Below, piece by piece: positions 11,342 to 19,662 of a DNA stretch of 64,000 nucleotides (positions are counted from its first letter, which is position 1; each line of letters begins with the position of its first letter). A model generated the notes under the pieces. The model had not been told where the DNA came from. It made no database searches and saw only the letters and a program-made list of their open reading frames with translations. The position numbers and the translations under genes are program-made. The DNA is taken from assembly GCA_018401745.1 (NCBI GenBank), contig JAGYJY010000017.1:1-64000 (forward strand), given 5' to 3'. Source of the DNA: Pirellulales bacterium. Its GTDB lineage: Bacteria > Planctomycetota > Planctomycetia > Pirellulales > UBA1268.

Positions 11342-11910
11342 CGTCGGCCCTCCACAATCGCCCCGAGGTATGACCGCAGCTGCGTGCGGGCGCGGTGGAT
11401 CGCGTTGTTGACCTCCGCGTAGGAGAGCCCGAGCGTCTCGGCGGTGTCACGGTAGCTGAGCCCCTCGCAGACGGTGAGCAGAAAGCAGCCCCGCTCCCGG
11501 TCCGGAAGGTTGGCGACGGCCTCAGCAACCCGATCGGCCACCTCACGGGTTTCGGCTGCGGCCGCCGGTGAGACAACGGTTGCCGCCTGGAGCGAGGCGA
11601 TCCGTCGGTGCTCGGCCTGCCGCGACCTGCGATGATCGATGCACAGCCGGGCGGCAGTCTTCACGAGATACGGTCCGAACAGCTCCTCAAGCCGATAGCG
11701 GTGGCGGTGTTCAAAGAGTCGCTTCAACGCCTCCTGCACAATGTCTTCGGCGAGATGCCGATCACCGAGGAAGGCCGTGGCAAACCGCAGCACACGCTGG
11801 CGGTGGGCTGTTGCCAGCTCCGCAAACATGTCGGCCGACAGGCGTCCAGCGGCCGCCATCTCGCGTGCGGCGGTCGCTCCTCTGGTCGAGACTGACGGAT
11901 GGTGTTGCAT
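11338..11910 (-). CDS. ECF-type sigma-70 family RNA polymerase sigma factor
   Basis: A 190-residue two-domain sigma factor. Region 2 holds FLGDRHLAEDIVQEALKRLF (about residues 47-66) and region 4 holds LPDRERGCFLLTVCEGLSY with the helix-turn-helix YRDTAETLGLSYAEVNNAIHRA near the end. It begins 33 bases after the stop of the DUF1559 pilin-like gene on the same strand and overlaps the membrane-protein gene that follows. The pilus-like genes, the sigma factor and a possible regulator may therefore form one transcript. Target promoters cannot be told from the sequence. Confidence 0.9.
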   Translation of the reverse strand: MQHHPSVSTRGATAAREMAAAGRLSADMFAELATAHRQRVLRFATAFLGDRHLAEDIVQEALKRLFEHRHRYRLEELFGPYLVKTAARLCIDHRRSRQAEHRRIASLQAATVVSPAAAAETREVADRVAEAVANLPDRERGCFLLTVCEGLSYRDTAETLGLSYAEVNNAIHRARTQLRSYLGAIVEGRR

Positions 11911-11943
11911 GGGATGCTCCCGAACCCGCTCACCTGGCTGAGG

Positions 11944-12909
11944 TTACCACTGCTCGCTCTCTGCAGGCAGCTCGCCATCAGCCCGGTCTCCAAGCTGTCG
12001 CAGCACCTCCGCATCGACGTTTTCGGAAAGGAATCGCACCGCCCCATCGCCCAGGCCGACATTCAGCCCGCCGACATGATGGCTGCCGAATCCCCCGACG
12101 AAGAGTGGATCCTCCGGCGTGGCGTCATCGATCCATGTTTCATCGGTCCTACGAAGGATGGGCGACGTGGTGCGGAGCGTCGAGCGAGTGCCGGAGGCCC
12201 AGCCGAGGTCGCCCTCGCTCCCGCGTCGCTCAGCAATCACCAGCGTGTTGCTCGAGCCGTCGGCGATGTCGGAAAAGCGGATGCGGCTGTTGAGAAACAG
12301 CACACCGTTGTTGTCGTCGTCGATCGGGGCTTCAACGGCGTTGGAGCAGCCGGCATAGTTCGACACGGCCACGCGCTGACTGCCTGATTCGCGAACCGAC
12401 GGCGTTGGTGACGACGGGCACAGCAGTGGCCCGATGACCACCGACCGCACCGCGGCGTTGGTGTCGGCATAGACGCCGTCTTCGATGCTGAAGTGATGTG
12501 CCAGCCGCTGCTGCTCAAAAAAGGGTAGCAGACGCACAATCCAGCCAACGTGATGCCCCTCAGGCAGGCTCCTGATCGGCCCTGATTCCCCAGAGGAGGC
12601 AAACTTTGAGTAGATAAATGTGACGACACCCTCAGGCAGGCTCTTGATCGGTCCTGATTTCCCAGTCACGCCTGCAGGGAATCGCTCAAAGGCAAACTCA
12701 TGATTGTGGAGGGCCAGGCCGAGCTGCGCGAGGTTGTTGGTGCAGGAGCATCGCCGCGCGGCCTCTCGAGCGCTCTGCACGGCAGGCAGGAGCAGGCCGA
12801 TAAGCACCCCGATGATCGCGATCACGACCAGGAGCTCCACAAGGGTGAAGCCATGCCGGCAGGGCTGTCGGCGGGATGGTGGAGCAGAGGCGGCGTTTGA
12901 CGCATTCAT
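11944..12909 (-). CDS. DUF1559 protein with type IV pilin-like N-terminus
   Basis: I place the start at ATG 12909: GAGGAA lies upstream and the codon shares ATGA with the preceding gene. The class III prepilin signal [34 protein letters not shown] is near residues 20-53 (cleavage expected after Gly, Glu at +5). It is followed by the DUF1559 body: [41 protein letters not shown] and the C-terminal [19 protein letters not shown]. Length 321 residues. An internal duplication is visible: [10 protein letters not shown] and [10 protein letters not shown] lie 24 codons apart. It ends a run of pseudopilin and GspF-like genes, so it is probably a pilin-like substrate of that machine. Confidence 0.87.
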   Translation of the reverse strand: MNASNAASAPPSRRQPCRHGFTLVELLVVIAIIGVLIGLLLPAVQSAREAARRCSCTNNLAQLGLALHNHEFAFERFPAGVTGKSGPIKSLPEGVVTFIYSKFASSGESGPIRSLPEGHHVGWIVRLLPFFEQQRLAHHFSIEDGVYADTNAAVRSVVIGPLLCPSSPTPSVRESGSQRVAVSNYAGCSNAVEAPIDDDNNGVLFLNSRIRFSDIADGSSNTLVIAERRGSEGDLGWASGTRSTLRTTSPILRRTDETWIDDATPEDPLFVGGFGSHHVGGLNVGLGDGAVRFLSENVDAEVLRQLGDRADGELPAESEQW

Positions 12910-13343
12910 GGCAGAGATTCCTCGGGGGATGGCTGAGAGGGAGGCGAGATCCTGAGATTCCGGGAACGACGAATGGTGAGTGGGCCTTCGAGCGGGTAGG
13001 TGACAACGACGTGGACGCCCTGTGGGTCGTCGGGATCGCGTGCGATGCTGATGCGAGCGGAGCCGGCACCCGTCAGCTGCTGTGGCGTGAGCTCTACGTC
13101 GCCGTCGACTTCCTCGCCTGAGGCATGGCGTGCTCGGGCTAGGTCTTCCGCTGCCACGAGCAGCCGCTCCACCTGTCGCAGCTGCCGTTCGTGCCGCAGA
13201 TGGTGGCGGGTCGCGGTGGCGGACCGCAGCATCGTCAGGCCAATGGCCGCGGCCACCGCCATACAGGCCACCGCCACCACCATCACACCGCCCCGCCGCG
13301 GCTGCTGCCCGCTGGCCAACACCAAGGCCGCCATCGTGGTCAT
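12906..13343 (-). CDS. Small membrane-anchored protein of the pilus-like cluster
   Basis: A 145-residue product with an N-terminal span ([25 protein letters not shown], about residues 18-42) and then a charged helical and beta-like soluble part. Its start overlaps the preceding stop by ATGA (13340-13343), and its own stop overlaps the DUF1559 start in the same way. The short basic N-terminus, single hydrophobic segment and helical stretch resemble a minor pilin or GspK/PilX-like component. There is no clear prepilin cleavage motif and I do not recognise the family. Confidence 0.65.
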   Translation of the reverse strand: MTTMAALVLASGQQPRRGGVMVVAVACMAVAAAIGLTMLRSATATRHHLRHERQLRQVERLLVAAEDLARARHASGEEVDGDVELTPQQLTGAGSARISIARDPDDPQGVHVVVTYPLEGPLTIRRSRNLRISPPSQPSPEESLP

Positions 13344-13870
13344 GGTGAACCCCCTTCCGCCGCTCTCGCTGCGGAGACGGCTGCGACGAGGTCGACGGCA
13401 AGGCGTGGCCTGCGGGGCGAGTGGCTCTCGATGCGACCCTGCAGGGAGACCAGGGTCCCATCGTAAGATGCGGTCCAGCTGAAGGGCCGTGAGAACCGGT
13501 ACGACTCCCGATGGGTTCCGCCGGCAGCGTCGCTCATGAGTCGCGTGAGCGATGTTTCCATGAGGTGGTAGCTGATGTGGCCATCGGGCACCTCGATCAC
13601 CACCAGCGGCTCTGAACCGTGCTGGGACGGCTCCCCTGCCCCATCGCATCGCACGCAGCGAGCCTGATGGACGTCGCTGCGAAACTGCCGCGCCAGCCGG
13701 GCGGCGGTCCGCTCGTCAGCCAGAACCTGCCGCGATCGCGACTCAAAGGTGAAACTGCGATGCACGAGGCCCACCGAGGTGGCCATCACGACCGAGGCAG
13801 CGGTCATCGCGGCCATCAGCTCAAACAGCGACGCACCTCGTCGGCATGCCCCGTGGCCTCTGCGTGTCAT
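13340..13870 (-). CDS. Pseudopilin-like protein (GspJ/PulJ-like)
   Basis: A 176-residue protein with a prepilin-like leader: [31 protein letters not shown] at residues 10-40, in which Glu follows a small residue, Leu and Phe as in pseudopilins. The soluble domain has [19 protein letters not shown], the usual J-type pseudopilin stretch after the helix. It overlaps both neighbours by four bases. Assignment to the J class rests on this pattern and on its position next to another pseudopilin. Confidence 0.75.
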   Translation of the reverse strand: MTRRGHGACRRGASLFELMAAMTAASVVMATSVGLVHRSFTFESRSRQVLADERTAARLARQFRSDVHQARCVRCDGAGEPSQHGSEPLVVIEVPDGHISYHLMETSLTRLMSDAAGGTHRESYRFSRPFSWTASYDGTLVSLQGRIESHSPRRPRLAVDLVAAVSAARAAEGGSP

Positions 13871-14319
13871 CGGGCGTCCTCCGGGGCAGGCAGAGGCGGC
13901 AGCCAGGTGGCCAGGGCGAGCGGTCGCTCGTGGCGGCCGGGAGCATCCCAGCCGAGCGAGAGCACAACGGCTTCCCCCAGCGGCGATGCTCCGGCCCGTG
14001 CGACGGTCAGGCGAGCTCCCGGCAAGAGGTCGTGAAGCTCTGGAGACAGATCGACCGACGCCACCGCAGCATCGAGATTCGTCAACGAAGCAGCGGCCAG
14101 CCGCTCCGCCTGGTTGGCCAGTTCTTCCAGGGCGAGCCGTTCGCGGCGGGTTTCGCCCACCAGCCGCAGCTGCCGAGCAAACAGCGGCATGATCGTTGCG
14201 AGGGCCATGGCCGTGACAGCTGTCGCGGCGACCACTTCCAGCATGGTGAAGCCTACCCGCAGCCTGCCCGATGACGGCCGGGCGGCAGCCTTGTTTCGCA
14301 GCCTGTTAGGCGAGTTCAT
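13867..14319 (-). CDS. Pseudopilin-like protein (GspI/PilV-like)
   Basis: A 150-residue protein whose leader ends RVGFTMLEVVAATAVTAMALATIMPLF (about residues 21-47). Gly-Phe-Thr-Met-Leu-Glu is a textbook prepilin peptidase site with Glu at +5. The remainder (ETRRERLALEELANQAERL) is typical of GspI/PilV-type minor pseudopilins. Its start overlaps the end of the GspF-like gene by 14 bases and its stop overlaps the next start by four. Confidence 0.8.
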   Translation of the reverse strand: MNSPNRLRNKAAARPSSGRLRVGFTMLEVVAATAVTAMALATIMPLFARQLRLVGETRRERLALEELANQAERLAAASLTNLDAAVASVDLSPELHDLLPGARLTVARAGASPLGEAVVLSLGWDAPGRHERPLALATWLPPLPAPEDAR

Positions 14320-15352
14320 CGATCAATCCCGTGAGTGAGGAGAAGACAGCCACCGCCTGAAACAAGACCAGCAGGCCCAGCATCACCACTGCCGCAGGCA
14401 CCAGCGTCTCGCGGAAGGCCTGCCCACGCCTGCCCAAGCGGGTGCGGCGGTTCGCGGCGATGCGGTGCATCACGAGCGTGCCGCTCGCGGCGTCCGCGTC
14501 GATCTGAGCGGCCTCGGCGGGATCGACGAGTCCCGCTGCCGCGAGGTCTGCGCCGAGGGCCCCCGAACGGGCGACCTTGCGAAGGCTGGCCTTGAGCCGC
14601 GGGTCGACGTGGCAGGCGGCCAGCGTGGTCGCGGCCTCGCACGGAGGGAGCCCGGCATCGATCGCCACTGCCAGCAGGTCGAACGCGGCTGCCCTTCGTC
14701 GTGGCCTCCGGAAAGGCCTCAGCAGCAGGCGGCGAAGCGAGGCGGAGAGCCGGCTGACCAGGGCCACCGCGACCACCGCAAAGGGCACCCAGGCGATCTG
14801 CTCAAGGAAGCGCACGGCGCTCAGCCAGTGCTCAAAGAGAGCAGGCCGGCTGCCCCCTAACTCGCCGAGGACCATTATCAGCTGAGGCTTGATGAAGACC
14901 GCCAGGAAGGCCGTCACCATCAGGAGCATAGCAACGACGAACGACAGGTAGCCAACAGCTCCTCGGAGACTGCGGCCGGGCTTGCAGGCGAGCAGCTCAT
15001 CGCCGGCGAGTGCCGTCTGGACCATCGGCCCGAGAAGCCCTGTCTGCTCGCCGAAGGCAACGGCCACCGCGTGGTCCTCCTGGACCAGCCCAGGCACAGC
15101 AGCGATCGCCTCGGAAGCAGTGGCTCCCTGACGGAGCCGCCGGGCGGCCTTCTCCAGACGTGTGCCCTGCCCGCCGCGGCTATCTTCGGCCCAGGCGTCG
15201 AGCAGCATCGCCGCGGGCACGCCCGCCGTGGCGGCTGCAGCAATCAGCCGCACGACCGCACCGCTCTCCGCCCTGGTTGCCCAGGTCGACCAGGTCCGTC
15301 GCCAGTGCCGGCGAAGCCTGCGGCCGATGCGGTGAAGGGAGTTGTCAGGCAT
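14306..15352 (-). CDS. GspF/PilC-like inner-membrane platform protein (copy 1)
   Basis: At 348 residues it has two repeats of the T2SS-F helical domain separated by a membrane span: AAAATAGVPAAMLLDAW with EDHAVAVAFGEQTGLLGPMV in the first half, AIDAGLPPCEAATTLA in the second. Spans are near residues 136-160 (SFVVAMLLMVTAFLAVFIKPQ), 190-205 and at the C-terminus (VPAAVVMLGLLVLFQAVAVF). GspF/PilC proteins link the secretion ATPase to pilin assembly in the cytoplasmic membrane. It is the most complete of three tandem GspF-like genes here. No ATPase (GspE/PilB) or prepilin peptidase gene is present in the window. Confidence 0.82.
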   Translation of the reverse strand: MPDNSLHRIGRRLRRHWRRTWSTWATRAESGAVVRLIAAAATAGVPAAMLLDAWAEDSRGGQGTRLEKAARRLRQGATASEAIAAVPGLVQEDHAVAVAFGEQTGLLGPMVQTALAGDELLACKPGRSLRGAVGYLSFVVAMLLMVTAFLAVFIKPQLIMVLGELGGSRPALFEHWLSAVRFLEQIAWVPFAVVAVALVSRLSASLRRLLLRPFRRPRRRAAAFDLLAVAIDAGLPPCEAATTLAACHVDPRLKASLRKVARSGALGADLAAAGLVDPAEAAQIDADAASGTLVMHRIAANRRTRLGRRGQAFRETLVPAAVVMLGLLVLFQAVAVFSSLTGLIDELA

Positions 15353-15394
15353 GGCTGTCGGTGTCCGGCGTCACGGCGTGGAGGCTGGGGTTGG

Positions 15395-16309
15395 TCACGA
15401 CAAGGCGTTGATCAGGTGCATCAGGGGCAGCAGCAGTCCCAGCAGAACGAAGCCCACCAACACGGCGATCACAGCGATCAGTGCTGGGCCTACCAGCAAC
15501 GGCCCTGCACCGCTCGATCCACGGCACAGGTCTTCGTGGGCAGCCGCAATGGCATCCAGCAGGATCGCAGCGGCGTGCGGATCACAGTCGAGTGCGGCCG
15601 TTGCTGCATAGGTCAGCGGTCGGCGAGGTGCGGCCGTGTCGAGCGGACGTGCCGTCACGAGCCGAGCTGCGACGGCGACCGCGTCCTGCGGCGGCATGGT
15701 GCTGGCCACGAGCCTGGCCAGGCAGCGGGTAAAGTCTGCGGTGCTGCCGGCGGAGCTGCTCATCTGGCGGGTGAGGAGCCAGCGGCCCACGATCACGACG
15801 ACGGCCACCGCGATGAGGGGCTGCCAGACGCTCGCGATGAAAGGCCGGATGGCAAGCGTTGCCCTTGTCAGCAGCGGCAGCTCAAGACCGAAATCGCGAA
15901 AGATCGATTCAAAGGTTGCCAGGACGGTCACCGAGAGAAACGCGAGCAGCCCCAGGGCGAGGACCGCCATGACGGCCGGATAGGCAATCGCCGCCCATCT
16001 CGTGTGCCCGCCACCACAACGCAGCCCCACCGCTGCCTGCAGGATGCGGGCTGGCAGCCGTGGATCGCCGCTGGGCGATGCAAACAGCGGTACCCAAGGG
16101 GCAAGCGAGGTGTCAGCAGCCTTGATACCGTCGGCGACATTCCCCGAGTCAAGGCATGCCGCCACCGCGAGCCAGGCAGGCCGTTCCCGTGGCGGAAGCT
16201 CCTCCGCGACAAGCCGCACGAAGCCTGCCTGCTCTCGGTGCCGGGCGATCGCCGTGGCCACGTGCGCGGCGATGACGTCGCGGTCGTCGGGGCGTGTGGC
16301 TGCGGTCAT
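15395..16309 (-). CDS. GspF-like membrane protein (copy 2)
   Basis: A 304-residue protein starting at ATG 16309, chosen because it overlaps the previous stop by ATGA. It has a soluble helical N domain, a span at about AYPAVMAVLALGLLAFLSVTVLATF, another at PLIAVAVVVIVGRWLL, and a C-terminal span LVGPALIAVIAVLVGFVLLGLLLPL. The layout and the LLPLMHLINALS ending match GspF proteins, whose C-termini usually read P(L/M)xxLxxxxx. It is more divergent than copy 1 and lacks obvious cytosolic repeat motifs in the second half. Confidence 0.72.
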   Translation of the reverse strand: MTAATRPDDRDVIAAHVATAIARHREQAGFVRLVAEELPPRERPAWLAVAACLDSGNVADGIKAADTSLAPWVPLFASPSGDPRLPARILQAAVGLRCGGGHTRWAAIAYPAVMAVLALGLLAFLSVTVLATFESIFRDFGLELPLLTRATLAIRPFIASVWQPLIAVAVVVIVGRWLLTRQMSSSAGSTADFTRCLARLVASTMPPQDAVAVAARLVTARPLDTAAPRRPLTYAATAALDCDPHAAAILLDAIAAAHEDLCRGSSGAGPLLVGPALIAVIAVLVGFVLLGLLLPLMHLINALS

Positions 16310-17033
16310 GGCCCACCTCGTGCGCCAATCGGGTCCTGCGGGGCTGCCAACGAGACGAGCAGGCCCGTCATCGGGCGAAACAGGGCAACGCCGTAGCACA
16401 GCACCGCCAACCCTGCGATCAGGCTGCCCGCCAGCGGCAGCAGGCGGCGAGCCTTTTGTCGCTGCCGCTCGTCGAGCGACCGATAGAAGGCTGCTACGGC
16501 CCGGAGCGTGGCTGCCCGGCTGTCGATATCGCCCTGGGCCTCCGCAAACCTCACCAGCGGCGACGTCGTGCCAGCAGTGGGCAGGTTGATGGCCTGCACG
16601 ACAGCGGTGGCGAGCTGTTCGCGTTGGGCTGCAGGCGTCTCGTTTGTAGCACTGCCGATTTCAGCCATCACATCGCACCGGGCCGCACGGCCGGCATGGC
16701 GACCGACCGTGCCGCTCACGCGAACAGTCCAGGCTGCCAGAGCGACGGCGACGACAACGCCGAGAAGCCCCAGCAGAACCGCAGTGAGATCGACAGGCAG
16801 CCAGGAGGCTTCTGCGGGGATCGGCGGGCTTTCAAAGGCAGTCTCGAGGCCGGCGATCAGCTGCTGCTGCGGGACCAGCGTCCAGGCCATGCCCACGAGG
16901 GCGAGGCCAATGACCACCGCTGGGTAGAGGAGTGCGAGCCGAAACCGCACCTGGTCGTCGCGGACCGTCGCCGAGGCTGTCTCAACAATCGCCTTGAGGC
17001 GACCGTTTTGGGGGCATCGTGGTCGTGTTTCAT
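16306..17033 (-). CDS. GspF-like membrane protein (copy 3), short, frameshifted at start
   Basis: The body reads RLALLYPAVVIGLALVGMAWTLVP (membrane span), then a span VDLTAVLLGLLGVVVAVALAAW and a C-terminal span with FRPMTGLLVSL, matching GspF proteins that lack the first cytosolic domain. In-frame extension to 17139 gives an unnatural Cys/Arg-rich start. A better start is ATG 17033 (MKHDHDAP, with GGGAAG upstream), joined to QNGRLKAIVETAS if the five-base run at 17010-17014 is really six. That gives about 242 residues. It is the first gene of the pilus-like run and overlaps copy 2 by four bases. Confidence 0.62.
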
Positions 17034-17148
17034 CACTTCCCGTCCTCTCCGCTGGCCGCAGGCAGCAGCACCGAGGGGGAGCCGTCGCAGCGCCGGCCGT
17101 TTGCCGGCACTGAATCGCTGCTGCGAGGTTGCTCCCCACACAAGAGGA

Positions 17149-17190
17149 CGGAGCCCTCAGAAAAACCTTTTTTCGTTTTTCCGGGCTCCG
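17149..17190. terminator. Strong intergenic hairpin between the DUF1015 gene and the GspF-like run
   Basis: CGGAGCCC at 17149-17156 pairs perfectly with GGGCTCCG at 17183-17190. Inside, GAAAAAC (17160-17166) pairs with GTTTTTC (17175-17181), leaving an eight-base T-rich loop. It lies in the 241-base gap after the DUF1015 stop and before the pilus-like genes, both on the minus strand, so a transcription terminator or attenuator is the likely role. There is no T-run after the outer stem on either strand, so intrinsic termination is uncertain. The rest of 17034-17274 shows only a small GCCGGC hairpin. Confidence 0.45.
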
Positions 17191-17274
17191 CTGGCAGACC
17201 GCGAGGGCGTTTCAGGCCGCACAGCAGCATCCGGTCTGGCAGTCAGGAGTGTTCGCGACTCGCTGCCGTGAGCC

Positions 17275-18540
17275 TCAGAGGCTCTCGGCGGTCGCCCCAC
17301 GGATCCGCTCAAACTCATGCACAAACAGACCGCTGCGGAGCTTTGGCTCAAACCAGGTGCTCTTTGGCGGCATGATCTCGTCGGCATCGGCCACCGCGAG
17401 CAGCTCATCAGCGCTCGTGGCGTGCATCGAGAAGGCGACGCCGTCGCTGCCGGCCCGCTTCTCCAGCTCTCCGCAGCCACGCACGCCGCCCACAAATGCA
17501 ATCCGGGTGTCGGTTCGCGGATCCCCGATCCCGAGGATCGGCGCCAGCACCCGGTCTTGCAGCAGGGCCACATCGAGCGAAGCGATCGGATCGCTGCGGT
17601 CGATCGACGCTTCTGGGAAGGTCAGCAGCCACCAGCCGCCCGCCACAGCCACGAGCACCTGCCCACGGGAGGCTGGCGTTCCGGCAGCCGCAGGCTCGAG
17701 CGAGCCAACCTCGCGGAGCTTCTCGAAGAATGCCTCGGCAGAAAGCCCGTTGCGGTCGGCCACCACCCGGTTGTAGGGCAGGATGCGGAGCTGGTCGTGC
17801 GGAAAGATCACCGCCAGAAAACGGTTGTATTCCTCGCTGCCGTTGTGGCTGGCACTGGCCTTCTGCGAGGCGGTGGCTGCCCGCTCGCCGCCAGCAGAGC
17901 GGTGATGTCCGTCGGCGATGTAGAGTCGTCCGAGGCCTTCGAAGGCCGACACATAGGCAGCCGGGGTTGCCACCGGCCAGCCGGTGTGCTGCACGCCGGC
18001 TGGGTCCACAAAGTCAAAGAGCGGCTCCCCCGCCATGTCACCGGCCATCCGCTCGGCGATCGTCATGCCGCCGGAAGCCTCGTCGCGAAAGCAGAGAAAC
18101 ACAGGCTCGGCGTGGCTCGCCGTCACCAGCATGTGCCGCGTGCGGTCGTCTTCCTTGTCGGGCCGCGTCTTTTCATGCTTGCGAATCTCACCGGTGCGGT
18201 ATTGCTCGGCTTCCACGCAGGCCACCACACCCGTCTGGGCCACGCCCTCGCGAATCTGTCGATAGAGAAAGAGGCTCGGCGAGGGCTCTCGAGACAGCGT
18301 GCCGTCGGCAATCATCGCCTGCAGGTTGTCGCTGGCCTTCTGGTAGACCTCCGCTGCATGGCAGTCGGTCTCCTCAGGAAGATCGATCTCCGACCGCACG
18401 ACATGCAGAAACGACTTCGGCTTTCCCTCGGCTCGCTCCCTCGCCTCCTGCGTGGAGATCACGTCGTAGGGATCGCAGGCGACCTCGGCGGCGTTTTCGG
18501 CGGAGGGACGAAGGGCGGCGAAGGGATGAATGCGGATCAT
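17275..18540 (-). CDS. DUF1015 family protein
   Basis: A 421-residue protein starting MIRIHPFAALRP, the conserved opening of DUF1015 proteins, with CDPYDVIS, SFLHVVRSEIDLP, IADGHHRSA and AVIFPHDQLRILPYNRVV following in the family order. I chose ATG 18540 over the upstream start at 18582 because it matches that opening. Members are often found near serine or phosphonate-related genes and are described as kinase-associated or uncharacterised; no reaction is established. The IADGHHR block is a plausible active-site segment. It is the last gene before the repeat-rich gap and is transcribed away from it. Confidence 0.88.
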   Translation of the reverse strand: MIRIHPFAALRPSAENAAEVACDPYDVISTQEARERAEGKPKSFLHVVRSEIDLPEETDCHAAEVYQKASDNLQAMIADGTLSREPSPSLFLYRQIREGVAQTGVVACVEAEQYRTGEIRKHEKTRPDKEDDRTRHMLVTASHAEPVFLCFRDEASGGMTIAERMAGDMAGEPLFDFVDPAGVQHTGWPVATPAAYVSAFEGLGRLYIADGHHRSAGGERAATASQKASASHNGSEEYNRFLAVIFPHDQLRILPYNRVVADRNGLSAEAFFEKLREVGSLEPAAAGTPASRGQVLVAVAGGWWLLTFPEASIDRSDPIASLDVALLQDRVLAPILGIGDPRTDTRIAFVGGVRGCGELEKRAGSDGVAFSMHATSADELLAVADADEIMPPKSTWFEPKLRSGLFVHEFERIRGATAESL

Positions 18541-18633
18541 CGGGTCTCTCGAGGGCTGGCGTGTCGGCGAGTCGGCGTGCACGCGGAGGATAGCGATGCC
18601 CGCGACCGTGGTGCAAATGCTGCGCGGCCTGAG

Positions 18634-18759
18634 CGGGTCGCTCGGGGTGAGCCCGGGCCGATGAGCCGAGCGTTCGGGGTCGCTCGGGGTGAGCCCAAGC
18701 CGATTCGCCGAGCGTTCGGGGTCGCTCGGGGTGAGCCCAAGCCGATTCGCCGAGCGTTC
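18634..18759. repeat. Three tandem copies of a 42-base repeat
   Basis: Copies lie at 18634-18675, 18676-18717 and 18718-18759. Copies 2 and 3 are identical; copy 1 differs at a few positions (GGGCCGATGAGCC in place of AAGCCGATTCGCC). 42 is a multiple of three, so every reading frame yields a 14-residue repeat; I do not consider any of them coding, since no start, Shine-Dalgarno or family match supports it. Confidence 0.9.
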
Positions 18760-18860
18760 GCTTCGCCATCCTGGCTTCGCTCACTCGTGCATTCTCGCTT
18801 TCGCCCTCCGGGCTGCGCTCGACTGCAAGGCCGGCTCATTCGGCCCGGGCTCACCCCTCG
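18641..18860. repeat. Inverted repeat flanking the tandem copies
   Basis: The bases at 18641-18667 reappear in reverse complement at 18833-18860: GGGGTGAGCCCGGGCCGA then TGAGCC, with one extra A in the right arm. About 25 bases pair, spanning roughly 220 bases. This could be the ends of a small non-autonomous repeat element, or a large stem. No transposase lies inside and no target duplication is obvious. Confidence 0.65.
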
Positions 18861-19164
18861 CTTACGGTTGTGAAGGGCGGCCTGTTCGCCGCTTCGCGGC
18901 GATCTGCGGCCGGGGCGGGGACGAGGGCCGAGCGGGGTGGCGGCGGGGCGCGTGCGGTGCGGCGCGCGGCTGCGCACGCGGGACGGGTCTTTGGGTGCCG
19001 GAGGCGGGACGGCTCGGCCGAGGCACTCGCAGCCGAGGCCGCTTTGCGGCCCGAGGACCCGTCCCGTTTCCTTGCTCGGGTCTTGTGCGCCGGGTGCTTG
19101 GGGACAGAAACTTGATGGTGGTGTTGGTGTGGACTGTGGCCTGGCCGGGTGAAGGAGCGAGTCG

Positions 19165-19662
19165 ATGAACCGTCGTGCTGTTGTGTCGCGTTGTGTGGGG
19201 ATGGGCCGGGCGTTTTGCGTGCTGCTGGTGGCGGTCGCTGTGGCAATGCCGGCGGTGCGAGCCGAGGAAGACTTTGGTGACTTCAGCTCGGCCACGCTCA
19301 CCGCGAAGGCCTGGGGGGCTGTTGGTGCCGGGAAGCTCGACACGGCCCTGGTGTTCACTGGCAAGTGCCGCGAGCTCTACATGGAGAAGGCGCTCGAGCA
19401 GCAGGCGTCGCTCGACGGGTTTGCCTCCGACGAGGAAGCCCCGATGCTCTGGGCGCTCAACGATGTGGGCACCTGCCTGTTTATCGAGGGGCAGGTCTAC
19501 GAGCAGCAGAAGGACAGCAAGAAGGCCTTGGCTGCCTACGAGCAGCTGGCCTCCAAACTCGGATATGCCCAGTGCTGGGATCCCAAGGGCTGGTTCTGGA
19601 AGCCGGCCGAGGCTGCGAACAAGAAACTCAAGGAACTGGAGTTTGATGCGAAGCTTGAGTGA
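19165..19662 (+). CDS. Exported helical-repeat (TPR-like) protein
   Basis: A 165-residue product with a signal peptide (GRAFCVLLVAVAVAMPAVRAEE, cleavage expected near residue 31) and an all-helical mature part. SATLTAKAWGAVGAGKLDTALVFTGKC and YEQQKDSKKALAAYEQLASKLGY look like tetratricopeptide hairpins. It overlaps the following glycoside-hydrolase gene by 17 bases, so the two are probably translated together and may act together in the periplasm. I do not recognise a named family. Confidence 0.72.
   Translation: MNRRAVVSRCVGMGRAFCVLLVAVAVAMPAVRAEEDFGDFSSATLTAKAWGAVGAGKLDTALVFTGKCRELYMEKALEQQASLDGFASDEEAPMLWALNDVGTCLFIEGQVYEQQKDSKKALAAYEQLASKLGYAQCWDPKGWFWKPAEAANKKLKELEFDAKLE

Larger units (their letters stand above)
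18541..19164. other. Gene-free, repeat-rich GC-heavy gap
   Basis: This 624-base interval between divergent genes shows no credible gene. Open frames run through it in several registers because of the repetition. It holds three tandem 42-base copies, a long inverted repeat at 18641-18667 versus 18833-18860, and a short perfect hairpin, TCGCCGC and GCGGCGA around TTC, at 18886-18902. The stretch 18760-18832 is rich in TTCGCT/TCGCTT words. Confidence 0.75.

Noticed and set aside
18634..18759. CRISPR array
   Set aside because: The copies abut directly, with no unique spacers between repeats, and no cas gene is near.
17317..18873. 518-codon open frame antisense to the DUF1015 gene and running into the repeats
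   Set aside because: The repeated RAFGVARGEPKPIR units come only from the 42-base DNA repeat; no start signal or family match.
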